The notes beneath the pieces are model-generated. The model did no database searches, had not been told where the DNA came from, and worked only from the letters and a program-made list of their open reading frames with translations. Positions 1 through 7,023 of a stretch of DNA of 8,930 nucleotides are shown here, piece after piece. The stretch's first letter is position 1; each line of letters opens with the position of its first letter. A program made the position numbers and the translations under genes. This DNA comes from Verrucomicrobiaceae bacterium UBA2429 (GTDB lineage: Bacteria > Verrucomicrobiota > Verrucomicrobiia > Verrucomicrobiales > Verrucomicrobiaceae). The stretch spans positions 1 to 8,930 of the forward strand of contig DDQZ01000074.1 of assembly GCA_002343505.1 (NCBI GenBank). Reading direction: 5' to 3'.

Positions 1-148
1 CTCGTCGGGGACCAGTCCCGGCTCATCGGGGACCGGTCCCGGCTCGTCGGGGACCGGTCCCGGCTCGTCGGGGACCGGTCCCGGCTCGTCGGGGACTGGT
101 CCCGGCTCGTCGGGGACTGGTCCCGGCTCGTCGGGGACTGGTCCCCGG
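1..148. repeat. 21-bp tandem repeat, seven copies
   Basis: Seven head-to-tail units start at 1, 22, 43, 64, 85, 106 and 127; the last carries one extra C. The array begins at or before the window edge. Each unit has arms GGGAC and GTCCC around a two-base centre, and in units 2, 3 and 4 the core GGGACCGGTCCC is a perfect palindrome. All base substitutions between units are CG to CA or CG to TG. Because 21 is a multiple of 3, one plus frame stays open from the left edge to a stop at 229-231 and reads as a heptapeptide repeat (LVGDRSR-like). I see no start or downstream domain, so I favour a non-coding repeat, but the tail of a low-complexity protein cannot be excluded. Confidence 0.93.
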
Positions 149-549
149 CCAGCGGGGACCGCGGCCGCCGCCGCCGGGCGGCACCCGCCGACTCATGGGC
201 GGCAGTGAGGCAGGGTGAGACGTGCGGCTGATTCATGCGGGCAGTATCCCCCCACGCCGGGGGTGGACAATGCCTCCATAGAGACACTTAGCGCGGCCAG
301 ACGCGCCACCGCGCCGCCGGGGTGCGTCGCCGGAATGATGCAGCGCAGGACGACTGTGGCTTTAGCCCGGTCGTCTGGCGGGCGTGCGATGCGATACGAC
401 GCCTCCGAAAAACCGGGCGGGCTGCGCCACACCCGGCCCACGTCATTCTGGCGGCGCACCGCGCCGCCGTCCTGAGGCGCGGGGCATCGAACCGCGAAGG
501 GGCGCGCACTCCGGGGTCAATGCCCCCGGCTGCAGCCCTGGGGCGCGGC
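149..549. other. Gene-poor intergenic stretch with GC hairpins
   Basis: I find no convincing gene here. Short open frames exist on both strands (for example minus 193-459 and plus 215-475), but they overlap each other, show no recognisable motif and have an arginine/proline composition typical of shadow frames in GC-rich DNA. Three inverted repeats are visible: CCCCC/GGGGG at 249-263, an 8-bp perfect stem GGCGGCGC/GCGCCGCC at 450-468, and CCGGGG/CCCCGG at 511-529. None is followed by a T tract on either strand. Confidence 0.5.
511..529 (-). terminator. Possible 3' hairpin after the small gene
   Basis: A 6-bp perfect GC stem (511-516 with 524-529) with a 7-base loop lies about 20 bases beyond the stop codon of the minus-strand gene ending at 550. 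There is no U tract after the stem, so this is not a canonical intrinsic terminator. The second, stronger stem at 450-468 lies further along and could act with it. Confidence 0.25.
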
Positions 550-903
550 TCACTCCATCATGCTGAAAACCGCCATCGCCTCAAACTCCACCGCGTTCGC
601 CTTCAGGGCGCGCAGGAGGCGCAGGCGCACCGGAGTGGTGGGGAATTTGGTCAGTTTCAGAATGCCCGCGATCATGGAGCGGGCCACGCCGGCGCTCTCA
701 TGCAGGCCCAGGATGCAGCAGCCGCGCAGCTCCATCAGGTCCATGAGCGCCAGCACCTCCCCCGCGCACAGGGGGTCGAGCTCCAGCTCCGCGCAGCGCG
801 CGCGCACCTGCTCCCGCGTCAGGGGGAAAACCGGCCGCCGCCGCGCCCGCCTGCGCGGCGGCGCGCGGCCAGGCGGGGCGGGCGCGCTGGCGTGCGGCTT
901 CAT
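550..903 (-). CDS. Small hypothetical protein, HTH-like centre
   Basis: I do not recognise a named family. From the ATG at 903 the product is 117 residues. Residues 1-27 are proline- and arginine-rich (PPRRRARRR), probably disordered. From residue 28 onward (LTREQVRARCAELELDP) the composition becomes that of a folded helical protein, ending in SMME. Residues about 65-100 (GLHESAGVARSMIAGILKL then PTTPVRLRLLRAL) resemble the spacing of an XRE-like helix-turn-helix: small residue, Gly-Val, a recognition-helix-like segment, then a P-T and L-rich helix. This is inference only. The frame has high third-position GC and Glu/Leu/Asp content, which supports real coding. The start is uncertain: ATG at 927 and TTG at 996 are also in frame and none has a good Shine-Dalgarno site. 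It lies downstream of the giant surface-protein gene on the same strand, with a gap of 288 bases, so it is probably transcribed separately. Confidence 0.55.
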   Translation of the reverse strand: MKPHASAPAPPGRAPPRRRARRRPVFPLTREQVRARCAELELDPLCAGEVLALMDLMELRGCCILGLHESAGVARSMIAGILKLTKFPTTPVRLRLLRALKANAVEFEAMAVFSMME

Positions 904-1140
904 GGTCGGAGTGGCCTCGCCCGCCATGCTGGCCGGAAACCCGCCGCCGGCACCGGTAAAAAGCCGCCATTTTTGGAACCGCCCGCCGGCGCGCAAAGGC
1001 CCCCCCGCGCGGGTGCAAAACTGCCGTCCGTGTCATCGCCAGGATGCCCGGCATCTGAGATCTTCGGCGCGTGGGGAGGAGGGCGGGCGGGTGTGTCCGC
1101 TCTCCCTCCGGTGCTCGTCCCTCCTTTTCCAATCCCTCCA

Positions 1141-1154
1141 CCGCCTTGCGGCGG
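1141..1154 (-). terminator. Tetraloop hairpin after the surface-protein gene
   Basis: Read on the minus strand, CCGCC-GCAA-GGCGG forms a 5-bp GC stem closed by a GNRA-type GCAA tetraloop, about 40 bases beyond the TAA stop at 1192-1194. No U tract follows, so it may be a rho-assisted end or a 3' stabilising hairpin rather than an intrinsic terminator. Confidence 0.25.
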
Positions 1155-1177
1155 CGGCTACCTTGCGGCGGCGGCTA
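1144..1177. repeat. Perfect 17-bp tandem duplication
   Basis: The 17-base unit CCTTGCGGCGGCGGCTA occurs twice back to back (1144-1160 and 1161-1177), just past the stop codon of the large minus-strand gene. Confidence 0.85.
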
Positions 1178-1191
1178 CTCTGCGCCAGCGG

Positions 1192-4100
1192 TTACTTCGC
1201 CTGGATGCCCACTCTGCCGCTTTCGGCGAGGCCGTCGGCGGGTTTGGCGGGCAGGCTGAGGAAGAAGCCGTGGCCGCCTTGGTGGGCGCCGGCTTTCTGG
1301 AAGGTGGCGGCCTGCCAGGCGGGCTTTTTGCCGTCGCTGTGGGTGAAGGTGCCCTTCCACTCGCCGGTGGTCTTGGTGAGCGCGGCGGTGAAGGTCTTGT
1401 CGGCGGCGGGGGCGTTGGTCACTTTGTTGGCGGGGTCTATGTTGAGGCCCAGCGTGCTGGGGGAGATGACGAGCAGGCCGCCGGTGAAGGTGAGGGCGGC
1501 GTTGCCATTGATGAGGTCCACCGCGCCGAGGCCGGGAAAGACGCTGGCGGGCGGGGCGGCGGGGGGAATGTGGAACTGGCTGCCGAAGAGGTCCACGCTC
1601 ACGCCCTGCGGCCAGCCGAGGCGGTAGGAGGTGGCCTTGGGCTGGGCCGGGCGGAACCACACGCTGTCCGGCCCGGTGGCGTCGGTGGCGGGCTGGGCGG
1701 GGTCGAGCGTGACCTGGGCGGCGAGCAGGCCGAGCTTGCCGTAGAGCTGGGCGAAGAGCGGGCAGTCGTCGTTTTTGGAAAGCGCGGCGGCGGCGGTGAG
1801 CTTGGTGCCGTCGGCCAGAAGCAGGGTGAAGCTGACTTTGCCGTCCGGCTTCACGATCATGCCGCCGATGCCGGTGCCCTGCGGGTAGAGATTGAGCGCG
1901 CGGGCGGGCGCCTGCGCTTTGGCGGGCAGGATGAGATTGTAACGCTGGCCTTTCGCTCCGGCCAGGGCGGGGTCCGCCGGGCTCTTGCTGCTGTAGTGGG
2001 CGTGGTCGGCGGTGATGCCGGACGTGGCGCCACCCTCCTGGGTGACGGTGCCGGTGATGCGGCCGGTGGCGCCGCTCATGTCCAGGGCCAGGGCGATCGT
2101 GAGCGCGGGTTTGCCTTTGCGCAGGAGCACCAGCGCGGGGCTGCGGGTTTTGCCAAAACGGGACTGGCCTTGATGGGTGAACAGCCCGCTGACCGGGAGC
2201 TTGGCCCCGTCCAGCATGAGGCTGCCGGTGAAGGCTCCCGTGCCGGTGACGGTGGCGGTGAAAAGCCCCACGGTGCCGGCGCCGGGCGTGGTGCCGGCGT
2301 CCGGCAGCGCCAGGCCGCTGTGGATGCCGGTGATCTGCGGTGTGAAGGGATTGGCCAGGAAGTTCGCCGTGAGCACCAGCCCCTCCCGCATGAGGAAGGC
2401 GAGCTTCGGCAGCTCCCGCGCGGCGGTGGTGACGCCGGTGCCGGTGAAGTCATTGGCCGTCCAGCCAGTGAAGACAAAGCCGGGCTTCGGCGCGGCGGTG
2501 ATCGTGTGCGGGATGCCGACGAAGCGCTGCGAATTGGGTTCGAAACCCTTCGTCACCGTGCCGGAGCCGGGCGGGCCGCTGACATTGACCGCGAGCTGGC
2601 GCACGACGCGGAAGGTGAAGGCGCGCTTCACGGGGGCGGAGAGCAGCCCGCGCACATCCACGGCGCGCACCAGCACGGTGCGCAGGCCGGGGGTGACGGT
2701 CAGCGGCAGGGCGAAGGTGCAGCTTTTGAAGTCGGCGGCGTGTGTCAGCGCGGCGGGCTGGAAGTCACCCCCATCAAGCGAGATTTCCACGCGCTCGATG
2801 CCGATATTGTCCTTGGCGCTGCCGGTGAGGGCCACCACGTTCCCGGCGGCTTCGAGGATGATCTCGTTGTTCTTGGGCGTGAGCAGGCTGAGCGCGGGCT
2901 TGGCCTTGTCCAGCGCGGAGTCAATGATGCGCACGATGCCGGGGTTCGGCGTGCCGAGCGCGGCGCCGCCGTTGGGGGCGCTCAGCGTCAGGGTGAATAA
3001 CTCGGTCGGCTCCTTGAGCGTGTCGGCCAGCACGGTCACGGGCACCAGCTTTTGCCTCTCCCCCTCGGCGAAGGTCAGCACCAGGCCGCTGACGGCAGTA
3101 AAATCCGCCGCCGTGGCTGTGCCGGGGGCGCTGTTCACCGTCACGCTCACGCTGCCGGTGATGCCGCCGGTGCGCACCACCGGCACCATGCCCGCGCCCG
3201 CCTCCTCCAGCACGGTGGTCAGGGCGGAGCCAAAGGCCAGCGTGCCGGGCAGGCCGCTGTCAATGTCGAGATCAAACTCCACCGCGCCGATGTCCACCGC
3301 CGCGCCGACGACGCGGGGGAAGCCGCGCTGGTCGGTGGGGAAGGCGGAAGCCGCGGCTCCGCCCGCGTCAATGGCCGGGCTGCCCGGCAGCGGCGGCATG
3401 GTCTGCGTGGGGCCGCCGTAGTCGCCCAGCGGGGCGAGGAGGGGGGCAGCGGGATTCGCGGCGGGGCCGCTATCGGTGCTGGAGTCGAACTTCGCGAGGT
3501 TCTGCACAAGGTTCGCCCCGACTCGGGTGAGTTCTGCCGATCCTTGGATCAAGATGTCGCCCGAGGAGATATTGATCGTGGCGGTGTTGCCGGCGACGAT
3601 GCTGTTCTCGAGAGTCAAGGTGCCTGTGCCTCCGACTTCCACTCCGCCGCCAGATGAACCAGCGGTATTGTCGGTGACGGTGCAATGCCGCAGGCTGAAG
3701 CTGGCGGTGCCGGAGTTGGCGAAGCCGGCGATCGCGCCGCCAAGACTGAAATTGTTTGTAGCGGTATTGCCCGTGAGGGTGCAATGCGTCAGCGTCAGGC
3801 TCGCGCCGGGGCCGCTGCTTTTGATTGCCCCGCCGTCAAAGCTTGTCGTGTTCCCGTGGAGAGTGCAGATCTCCAGGGCGAGCGTGGCGCTCGTGTTGAA
3901 AATTGCCCCTCCATCCGGGGCGTTGCCGCCGGTGAGGGTGAGACCGCGCAGGCTCACCGACGGGCTGCCGCCGCTGCCGTTTACGCGGAAAATCCGGCTC
4001 TCATTGTTCCCGCTGATCGTGATGCCGCCGGGCAGGGCGCTGGCGTCAATGGTGACGTTTTTGTCCAACAGGATATGGACGCCGCCGAGGGTGATCGTCC

Positions 4101-6732
4101 CGCCGTCGAGCGCGGGATCGAAGGTGAGGGTGGTGCCGGGCGGGGAAAAAGCCGCCGCCTCGCGCAGGGAGACGCCGTTGGGCAGGCCGTCGAAGGTGTC
4201 GGTGAGGCTGGTGACCACGGCGGGGTCGAAGCCGGGGATGGCCTGCGCCTCCACCGCGCCGATGTCCACCGCCGCGCCGACGACGCGGGCGAAACCGCGC
4301 TGGTCGGTGGTCTCCGTGGTGCTGCCACCCGCGTCAATGGCCGGGCTGCCGGGCAGCGGGGGCATGGTCTGCGTCGGCCCGCCGTAGTCGCCGAGCGGGG
4401 CGAGCTTTGGTGCGGCGGTGAGGAGGGTGCCGGAGCCGGCAAAGGTCGCGCTGCCAGCCTGGACCTGCACGATGCTGGTGCCGACGCGGGTGAGAGTCGT
4501 GATTCCGCCATGGCTGATGTCATCATCAAAACCGCCAAAGCCGGTGTTGCCGGCGACGATGCTGTTATCGAGGGTGAAATCACCTGCGGAAAAATTGACT
4601 CCGCCGCCGCTGCTGCCCGACGTGTTGGCGGTGATGGTGCAGTGCCGCAGGGTCAGGCTGCCGGTGGCGAAGATCGCCCCCCCAAGTCCGAAAATCCCGG
4701 GGGCGGAGTTGTTCGTGATGGTGCAGTGGCTCAGCGTCAGGCTAGGGCCAGAGCCGTCGCTAAAGATGGCTCCTCCGAAGTTACCGATTGAGACGGTGTT
4801 GCCATGGAGGGTGCAGCGCTCCAGCGTTAGCGTGGCGGCACTGTTGAAGATCGCTCCGCCGTCGCCGAAAGTATTGCCGCCGGTGAGGGTGAGACCGCGC
4901 AGGCTCACCGACGGGCTGCCGCCGCTGCCGTTTACGCGGAAAATCCGGCTCTCATTGTTCCCGCTGATCGTGATGCCGGCGGACAGGGCGCTGGCGTCAA
5001 TGGTCACGTCCTTGTCCAGCAGGATCTGGCTGCCGCCGAGGGTGATGGTCTGGCCGTCGAACTCTGCGGGGTCGAAGGTGATCGTGCCGCCCGCCGGGGA
5101 AAAGGCCACCGCCTCGCGCAGGGAGACGCCGTTGGGCAGGCCGTCGAAGGTGTCCGTGAGGCTGGTGACCACGGCGGGGTCGAAGCCGGGGATGGCCTGC
5201 GCCTCGACCGCGCCGATGTCCACCGCCGCGCCGGCGACGCGGGGGAAGCCGCGCTGGTCGGTGGCCTCCGTGGTGCTGCCGCCCGCGTCAATGGCCGGGC
5301 TGCCGGGCAGCGGCGGCATGGTCGGCGTGGGACCGCCGTAGTCGCCCAGCGGGGCTAGGAGGGGGTCGCCGGAGGTGAGGTTGCTGCCGTTGTCGGTGAA
5401 GGAGCCGTTAATGTCCCCTCCGGTGAGATTCCCGGCGACGATGCTGCGGGTGATGGTGAGCGAAGAACCGGAATCGGAGAAAATCCCGCCGCCACTGATG
5501 GCGGAATTGCCCGAGAGGGTGGACTGGGTGATCTCGACGGAACCGCTACTCCTGAGAATCCCGCCGCCAACTTGGGCGGAATTGCCCGAGAGGGTGGACT
5601 GGGTGATCTCGACGGAACCACCAGAGACGAACATGCCGCCGCCTTCCGAGGCGGAATTGCCCGAGAGGGTGGACTGGGTGATCGTCAGCGTGCCGCCGGT
5701 GATGTCAATCCCGCCGCCGAACCGCGCCCGGCTGTCCGCGACGAGGCAGCGGTCGAGGGTGAGATTCCCACGGGTCTGGATCGCCCCGCCTTGCCCGCTG
5801 TTGTCCCCCGCTGTGGTGGAGACCTGGCCCTTGACGAGGCGCAGGGCGCGCAGGACGACGACTTTCCCCGTCGCCACCTCGAAGATGCGCGACTCGCCGG
5901 GGTCAAGGGTGCCGTTGTCATCGGCATTGCCGGAGATGGAGATGCCGCCGGGCAGGGCACTGGCGTCAATGGTGATGTCATCCGTCAGCAGGAGATGCCC
6001 GGTGGCGAGGGTGATGGTCTCGCCGTCGAGAGTCGTGGGGTCGAAGACGATGATGTCCGCGCCGGGATTCGCATTGGCATCGGCGACGGCCTGGCGCAGG
6101 GAGCCGCCGCCGGAGTCGGCGGTGGTGGTGACGGTGAAGGTCTGCGGGACGACGGGCCTGACCTCCATGAGCTGGAAATTTGCGCTCCCGCCAAACCCCG
6201 GCACGGTCCAAGTCCCCGCATTGCCGGTGGTTGAAGTGGCGCGTGCCTGGAAAAAGGTGCCCGTGCCGGTGCTGGCGGGTTCGCTCGTGTTGCGCCAGTC
6301 GAAGTCCCCCGCAGAGACGGTGACGGAGACCCAGTGGCGGGTGTTGGGCGCCAGGTCGGGATTCGTGGTGGAGAGCACCGTCATCTCTCCATCGTTGCCG
6401 GAGGGGATGTTCGGCACCGTGCCGAGGTCCTCGACGAGAGTGACCGGCAGCGTGCCCGAGCCTGTCCAGAGCTTCACGCGCGCTGTGTGCGGCCCGGCCT
6501 GGAAACCGCGCAGGCGGACGACGATGCGGTCCAACTTCCGCGCCTCCGGCCCGGTGGTGAAGGCCTGCGCGGCGCTGGCACCCACGGTGGAGAGGGCGAT
6601 CTGCGCGGTGGAGGCGTTGTCGAGATTCGAGACGACGTCCTGCGCGAGCGCGGTGGCGGCGGGCAGGAGGAGGGCGAGTGCGAGGAGGGTTGTGCGCGTT
6701 TTCATGACAGCGGAATGGGGCGGCGCGGGCAT
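1192..6732 (-). CDS. Giant secreted beta-helix (Pmp-like) surface protein
   Basis: The product is 1846 residues. A signal peptide is clear at residues 10-30 (MKTRTTLLALALLL...ALA). Residues about 33-190 form a beta-rich choice-of-anchor-like domain (AQAFTTGPEARKLDRIVVRL). Three parallel beta-helix modules start near residues 198, 520 and 837. Each opens with a CSLREA-like segment (DSGGGSLRQAVADAN, NGVSLREAVAF), continues through rungs of the STLSGNSA..GGGI and CTLHGNT..GGAI type known from polymorphic outer membrane proteins, and closes with LGDYGGPTxTMPPLPGSPAI and DIGAVE. They are followed by a Calx-beta domain (about 1160-1260), an Ig-like domain (about 1270-1375), an InlB-like repeat (GFVFTGWTANDF, about 1375-1460) and a beta-rich C-terminus. 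No autotransporter barrel or sorting signal is evident, so the export and anchoring route is unknown. A role in adhesion or surface structure is inference. The ATG at 6732 has GAGGA nine bases upstream; the ATG at 6705 gives a more typical signal peptide but lacks a Shine-Dalgarno site. Confidence 0.9.
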   Translation of the reverse strand: MPAPPHSAVMKTRTTLLALALLLPAATALAQDVVSNLDNASTAQIALSTVGASAAQAFTTGPEARKLDRIVVRLRGFQAGPHTARVKLWTGSGTLPVTLVEDLGTVPNIPSGNDGEMTVLSTTNPDLAPNTRHWVSVTVSAGDFDWRNTSEPASTGTGTFFQARATSTTGNAGTWTVPGFGGSANFQLMEVRPVVPQTFTVTTTADSGGGSLRQAVADANANPGADIIVFDPTTLDGETITLATGHLLLTDDITIDASALPGGISISGNADDNGTLDPGESRIFEVATGKVVVLRALRLVKGQVSTTAGDNSGQGGAIQTRGNLTLDRCLVADSRARFGGGIDITGGTLTITQSTLSGNSASEGGGMFVSGGSVEITQSTLSGNSAQVGGGILRSSGSVEITQSTLSGNSAISGGGIFSDSGSSLTITRSIVAGNLTGGDINGSFTDNGSNLTSGDPLLAPLGDYGGPTPTMPPLPGSPAIDAGGSTTEATDQRGFPRVAGAAVDIGAVEAQAIPGFDPAVVTSLTDTFDGLPNGVSLREAVAFSPAGGTITFDPAEFDGQTITLGGSQILLDKDVTIDASALSAGITISGNNESRIFRVNGSGGSPSVSLRGLTLTGGNTFGDGGAIFNSAATLTLERCTLHGNTVSIGNFGGAIFSDGSGPSLTLSHCTITNNSAPGIFGLGGAIFATGSLTLRHCTITANTSGSSGGGVNFSAGDFTLDNSIVAGNTGFGGFDDDISHGGITTLTRVGTSIVQVQAGSATFAGSGTLLTAAPKLAPLGDYGGPTQTMPPLPGSPAIDAGGSTTETTDQRGFARVVGAAVDIGAVEAQAIPGFDPAVVTSLTDTFDGLPNGVSLREAAAFSPPGTTLTFDPALDGGTITLGGVHILLDKNVTIDASALPGGITISGNNESRIFRVNGSGGSPSVSLRGLTLTGGNAPDGGAIFNTSATLALEICTLHGNTTSFDGGAIKSSGPGASLTLTHCTLTGNTATNNFSLGGAIAGFANSGTASFSLRHCTVTDNTAGSSGGGVEVGGTGTLTLENSIVAGNTATINISSGDILIQGSAELTRVGANLVQNLAKFDSSTDSGPAANPAAPLLAPLGDYGGPTQTMPPLPGSPAIDAGGAAASAFPTDQRGFPRVVGAAVDIGAVEFDLDIDSGLPGTLAFGSALTTVLEEAGAGMVPVVRTGGITGSVSVTVNSAPGTATAADFTAVSGLVLTFAEGERQKLVPVTVLADTLKEPTELFTLTLSAPNGGAALGTPNPGIVRIIDSALDKAKPALSLLTPKNNEIILEAAGNVVALTGSAKDNIGIERVEISLDGGDFQPAALTHAADFKSCTFALPLTVTPGLRTVLVRAVDVRGLLSAPVKRAFTFRVVRQLAVNVSGPPGSGTVTKGFEPNSQRFVGIPHTITAAPKPGFVFTGWTANDFTGTGVTTAARELPKLAFLMREGLVLTANFLANPFTPQITGIHSGLALPDAGTTPGAGTVGLFTATVTGTGAFTGSLMLDGAKLPVSGLFTHQGQSRFGKTRSPALVLLRKGKPALTIALALDMSGATGRITGTVTQEGGATSGITADHAHYSSKSPADPALAGAKGQRYNLILPAKAQAPARALNLYPQGTGIGGMIVKPDGKVSFTLLLADGTKLTAAAALSKNDDCPLFAQLYGKLGLLAAQVTLDPAQPATDATGPDSVWFRPAQPKATSYRLGWPQGVSVDLFGSQFHIPPAAPPASVFPGLGAVDLINGNAALTFTGGLLVISPSTLGLNIDPANKVTNAPAADKTFTAALTKTTGEWKGTFTHSDGKKPAWQAATFQKAGAHQGGHGFFLSLPAKPADGLAESGRVGIQAK
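3923..4027 (-). repeat. 105-bp exact repeat, copy in helix module 3
   Basis: This tract is identical base for base to 4874-4978. It encodes the rung segment around ISGNNESRIFRVNGSGG and SVSLRGLTLTGGN. Identity at every third codon position is more than protein constraint would need, which points to recent duplication or gene conversion between modules. Confidence 0.9.
4874..4978 (-). repeat. 105-bp exact repeat, copy in helix module 2
   Basis: Partner of 3923-4027. The surrounding modules are also similar: the CSLREA-like start and AIDAGG/DIGAVE end blocks at about 4147-4410 and 5098-5361 match over most of their length. Module 1's start and helix are clearly more diverged. Confidence 0.9.
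5501..5694 (-). repeat. 75-bp rung repeat, three copies
   Basis: Copies begin at 5501, 5576 and 5651 with an exact 75-base period. The first 36 or more bases of each (starting GCGGAATTGCCCGAGAGGG) are identical. Each unit encodes 25 residues of the STLSGNSA...GGG...S(V/L)xITQ type, that is one turn of the parallel beta-helix. The DNA-level identity suggests recent rung duplication. Confidence 0.88.
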
Positions 6733-6823
6733 GGCGCGCGGTCCTCGGAGGGAGTGTCCCAGGGTTCTATCGGAAAAATGAGCTTGGTGTTACTGGAAAG
6801 TTTTCGCGATCTCGGAGGGCGTG
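6733..6823 (-). promoter_or_regulatory. Leader and probable promoter region of the surface-protein gene
   Basis: On the minus strand an AT-richer island (about 6767-6813, including AAAACTTTCC and CATTTTTCCGATAG) stands out from the GC-rich surroundings upstream of the large gene. It is the likely site of the promoter, though no clean -35/-10 pair can be named. GAGGA at 6742-6746 sits nine bases before the ATG at 6732 and is the best ribosome binding site for this gene. Confidence 0.35.
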
Positions 6824-6898
6824 GTGGACCGGGCTGACCTGACTGGCCGGATGTGCGGGATGCCGCACTGCTCCCCTCAAGCCCGCCGCAGGGCCTCC
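6824..6898. repeat. Left direct repeat flanking the RM cassette
   Basis: Three blocks are shared in order with 8871-8930: GTGGACCGGG (6824-6833), GGGATGCCGC (6857-6866) and a 24-base identical core (6875-6898) beginning CCTCAAGCCCGCC. Spacing between blocks differs between copies (23 and 8 bases here; 10 and 6 bases in the right copy), so the non-coding part has diverged while the part coding for a protein C-terminus is intact. Confidence 0.85.
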
Positions 6899-6960
6899 AG
6901 GCGCAGCGCCAGGGGCGGGTGGCTGTGGTGGAGGCAGGCGGCCAGCGGGTGGGGCTGCGG
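6877..6960 (-). pseudogene. Orphan 3' end of a Ste24-like M48 peptidase gene
   Basis: Read on the minus strand and ending at a TGA (6877-6879), this segment encodes PQPHPLAACLHH then SHPPLALRLEALRRA. The pattern HPxxxxLHxSHPPLxxRLxAL is the characteristic C-terminus of Ste24/CAAX-prenyl-protease-type M48 metallopeptidases (compare the SHPPLLERLQAL end of human ZMPSTE24). Upstream in the same frame the sequence loses all resemblance (GGG, then SSRSDRA) and reaches a stop within about 20 codons. Only the last 27 or so residues are present, with no HExxH catalytic region. The same final codons recur at 8909-8930, where the intact gene probably begins. I interpret this as a fragment left by target duplication during insertion of the restriction-modification genes. 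Confidence 0.6.
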
Positions 6961-6978
6961 CCCGCCGCCTGCGCGGTC

Positions 6979-7002
6979 ACTTCGGCTCGACAGCTCCGAA
7001 GT
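6979..7002. promoter_or_regulatory. 7-bp dyad upstream of the endonuclease gene
   Basis: ACTTCGG (6979-6985) and CCGAAGT (6996-7002) are perfect inverted arms separated by 10 bases, ending 21 bases before the ATG at 7024. It could be an operator, for instance for autoregulation by one of the two enzymes, or a leader-RNA hairpin limiting translation of the endonuclease. No C-protein gene is present in the window. Confidence 0.4.
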
Positions 7003-7023
7003 CTCGCTCCATCATCCGGTGAC

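Larger units (their letters stand above)
904..1191. other. Spacer between the surface protein and the small gene
   Basis: No gene is supported here. Inverted repeats include GATGCC-C-GGCATC (1043-1055) and CCCGCGCGGG (1004-1013). A pyrimidine-rich plus-strand segment spans about 1093-1140. These could be regulatory sites for the downstream minus-strand gene or merely GC-rich noise. No credible -35/-10 pair was found. Confidence 0.35.

Noticed and set aside
1..148. CRISPR array
   Set aside because: The units are directly contiguous with no unique spacers, and no cas gene is nearby.
1..231. Heptapeptide-repeat protein read from the 21-bp repeats
   Set aside because: The frame is open only because the unit length is a multiple of three. 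There is no start in the window, and after the repeats it runs into arginine-rich sequence and a stop. It is kept as a possibility only.
450..468. Strong hairpin as an intrinsic terminator
   Set aside because: The 8-bp stem is perfect, but no T tract follows on either strand and no gene ends directly beside it. Such stems are common in GC-rich DNA.
322..3000. An 892-codon open frame on the plus strand
   Set aside because: It lies opposite the beta-helix gene and the small minus-strand gene. Its product is a Gly/Ala/Arg/Glu-rich string without domains, as expected for an antisense shadow of a GC-rich gene.
5375..6781. Plus-strand open frame of 468 codons opposite the N-terminal half of the surface protein
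   Set aside because: The product is low-complexity Pro/Arg/Val/Ser sequence with no start signal or family match, whereas the minus strand encodes a signal peptide and clear beta-helix rungs.
6853..7023. N-terminal extension of the endonuclease back to 6853
   Set aside because: The added residues come from the duplicated host-gene fragment and GC-rich spacer, do not resemble EcoRV, and are unlike the composition of the rest of the protein. ATG 7024 is the sensible start.
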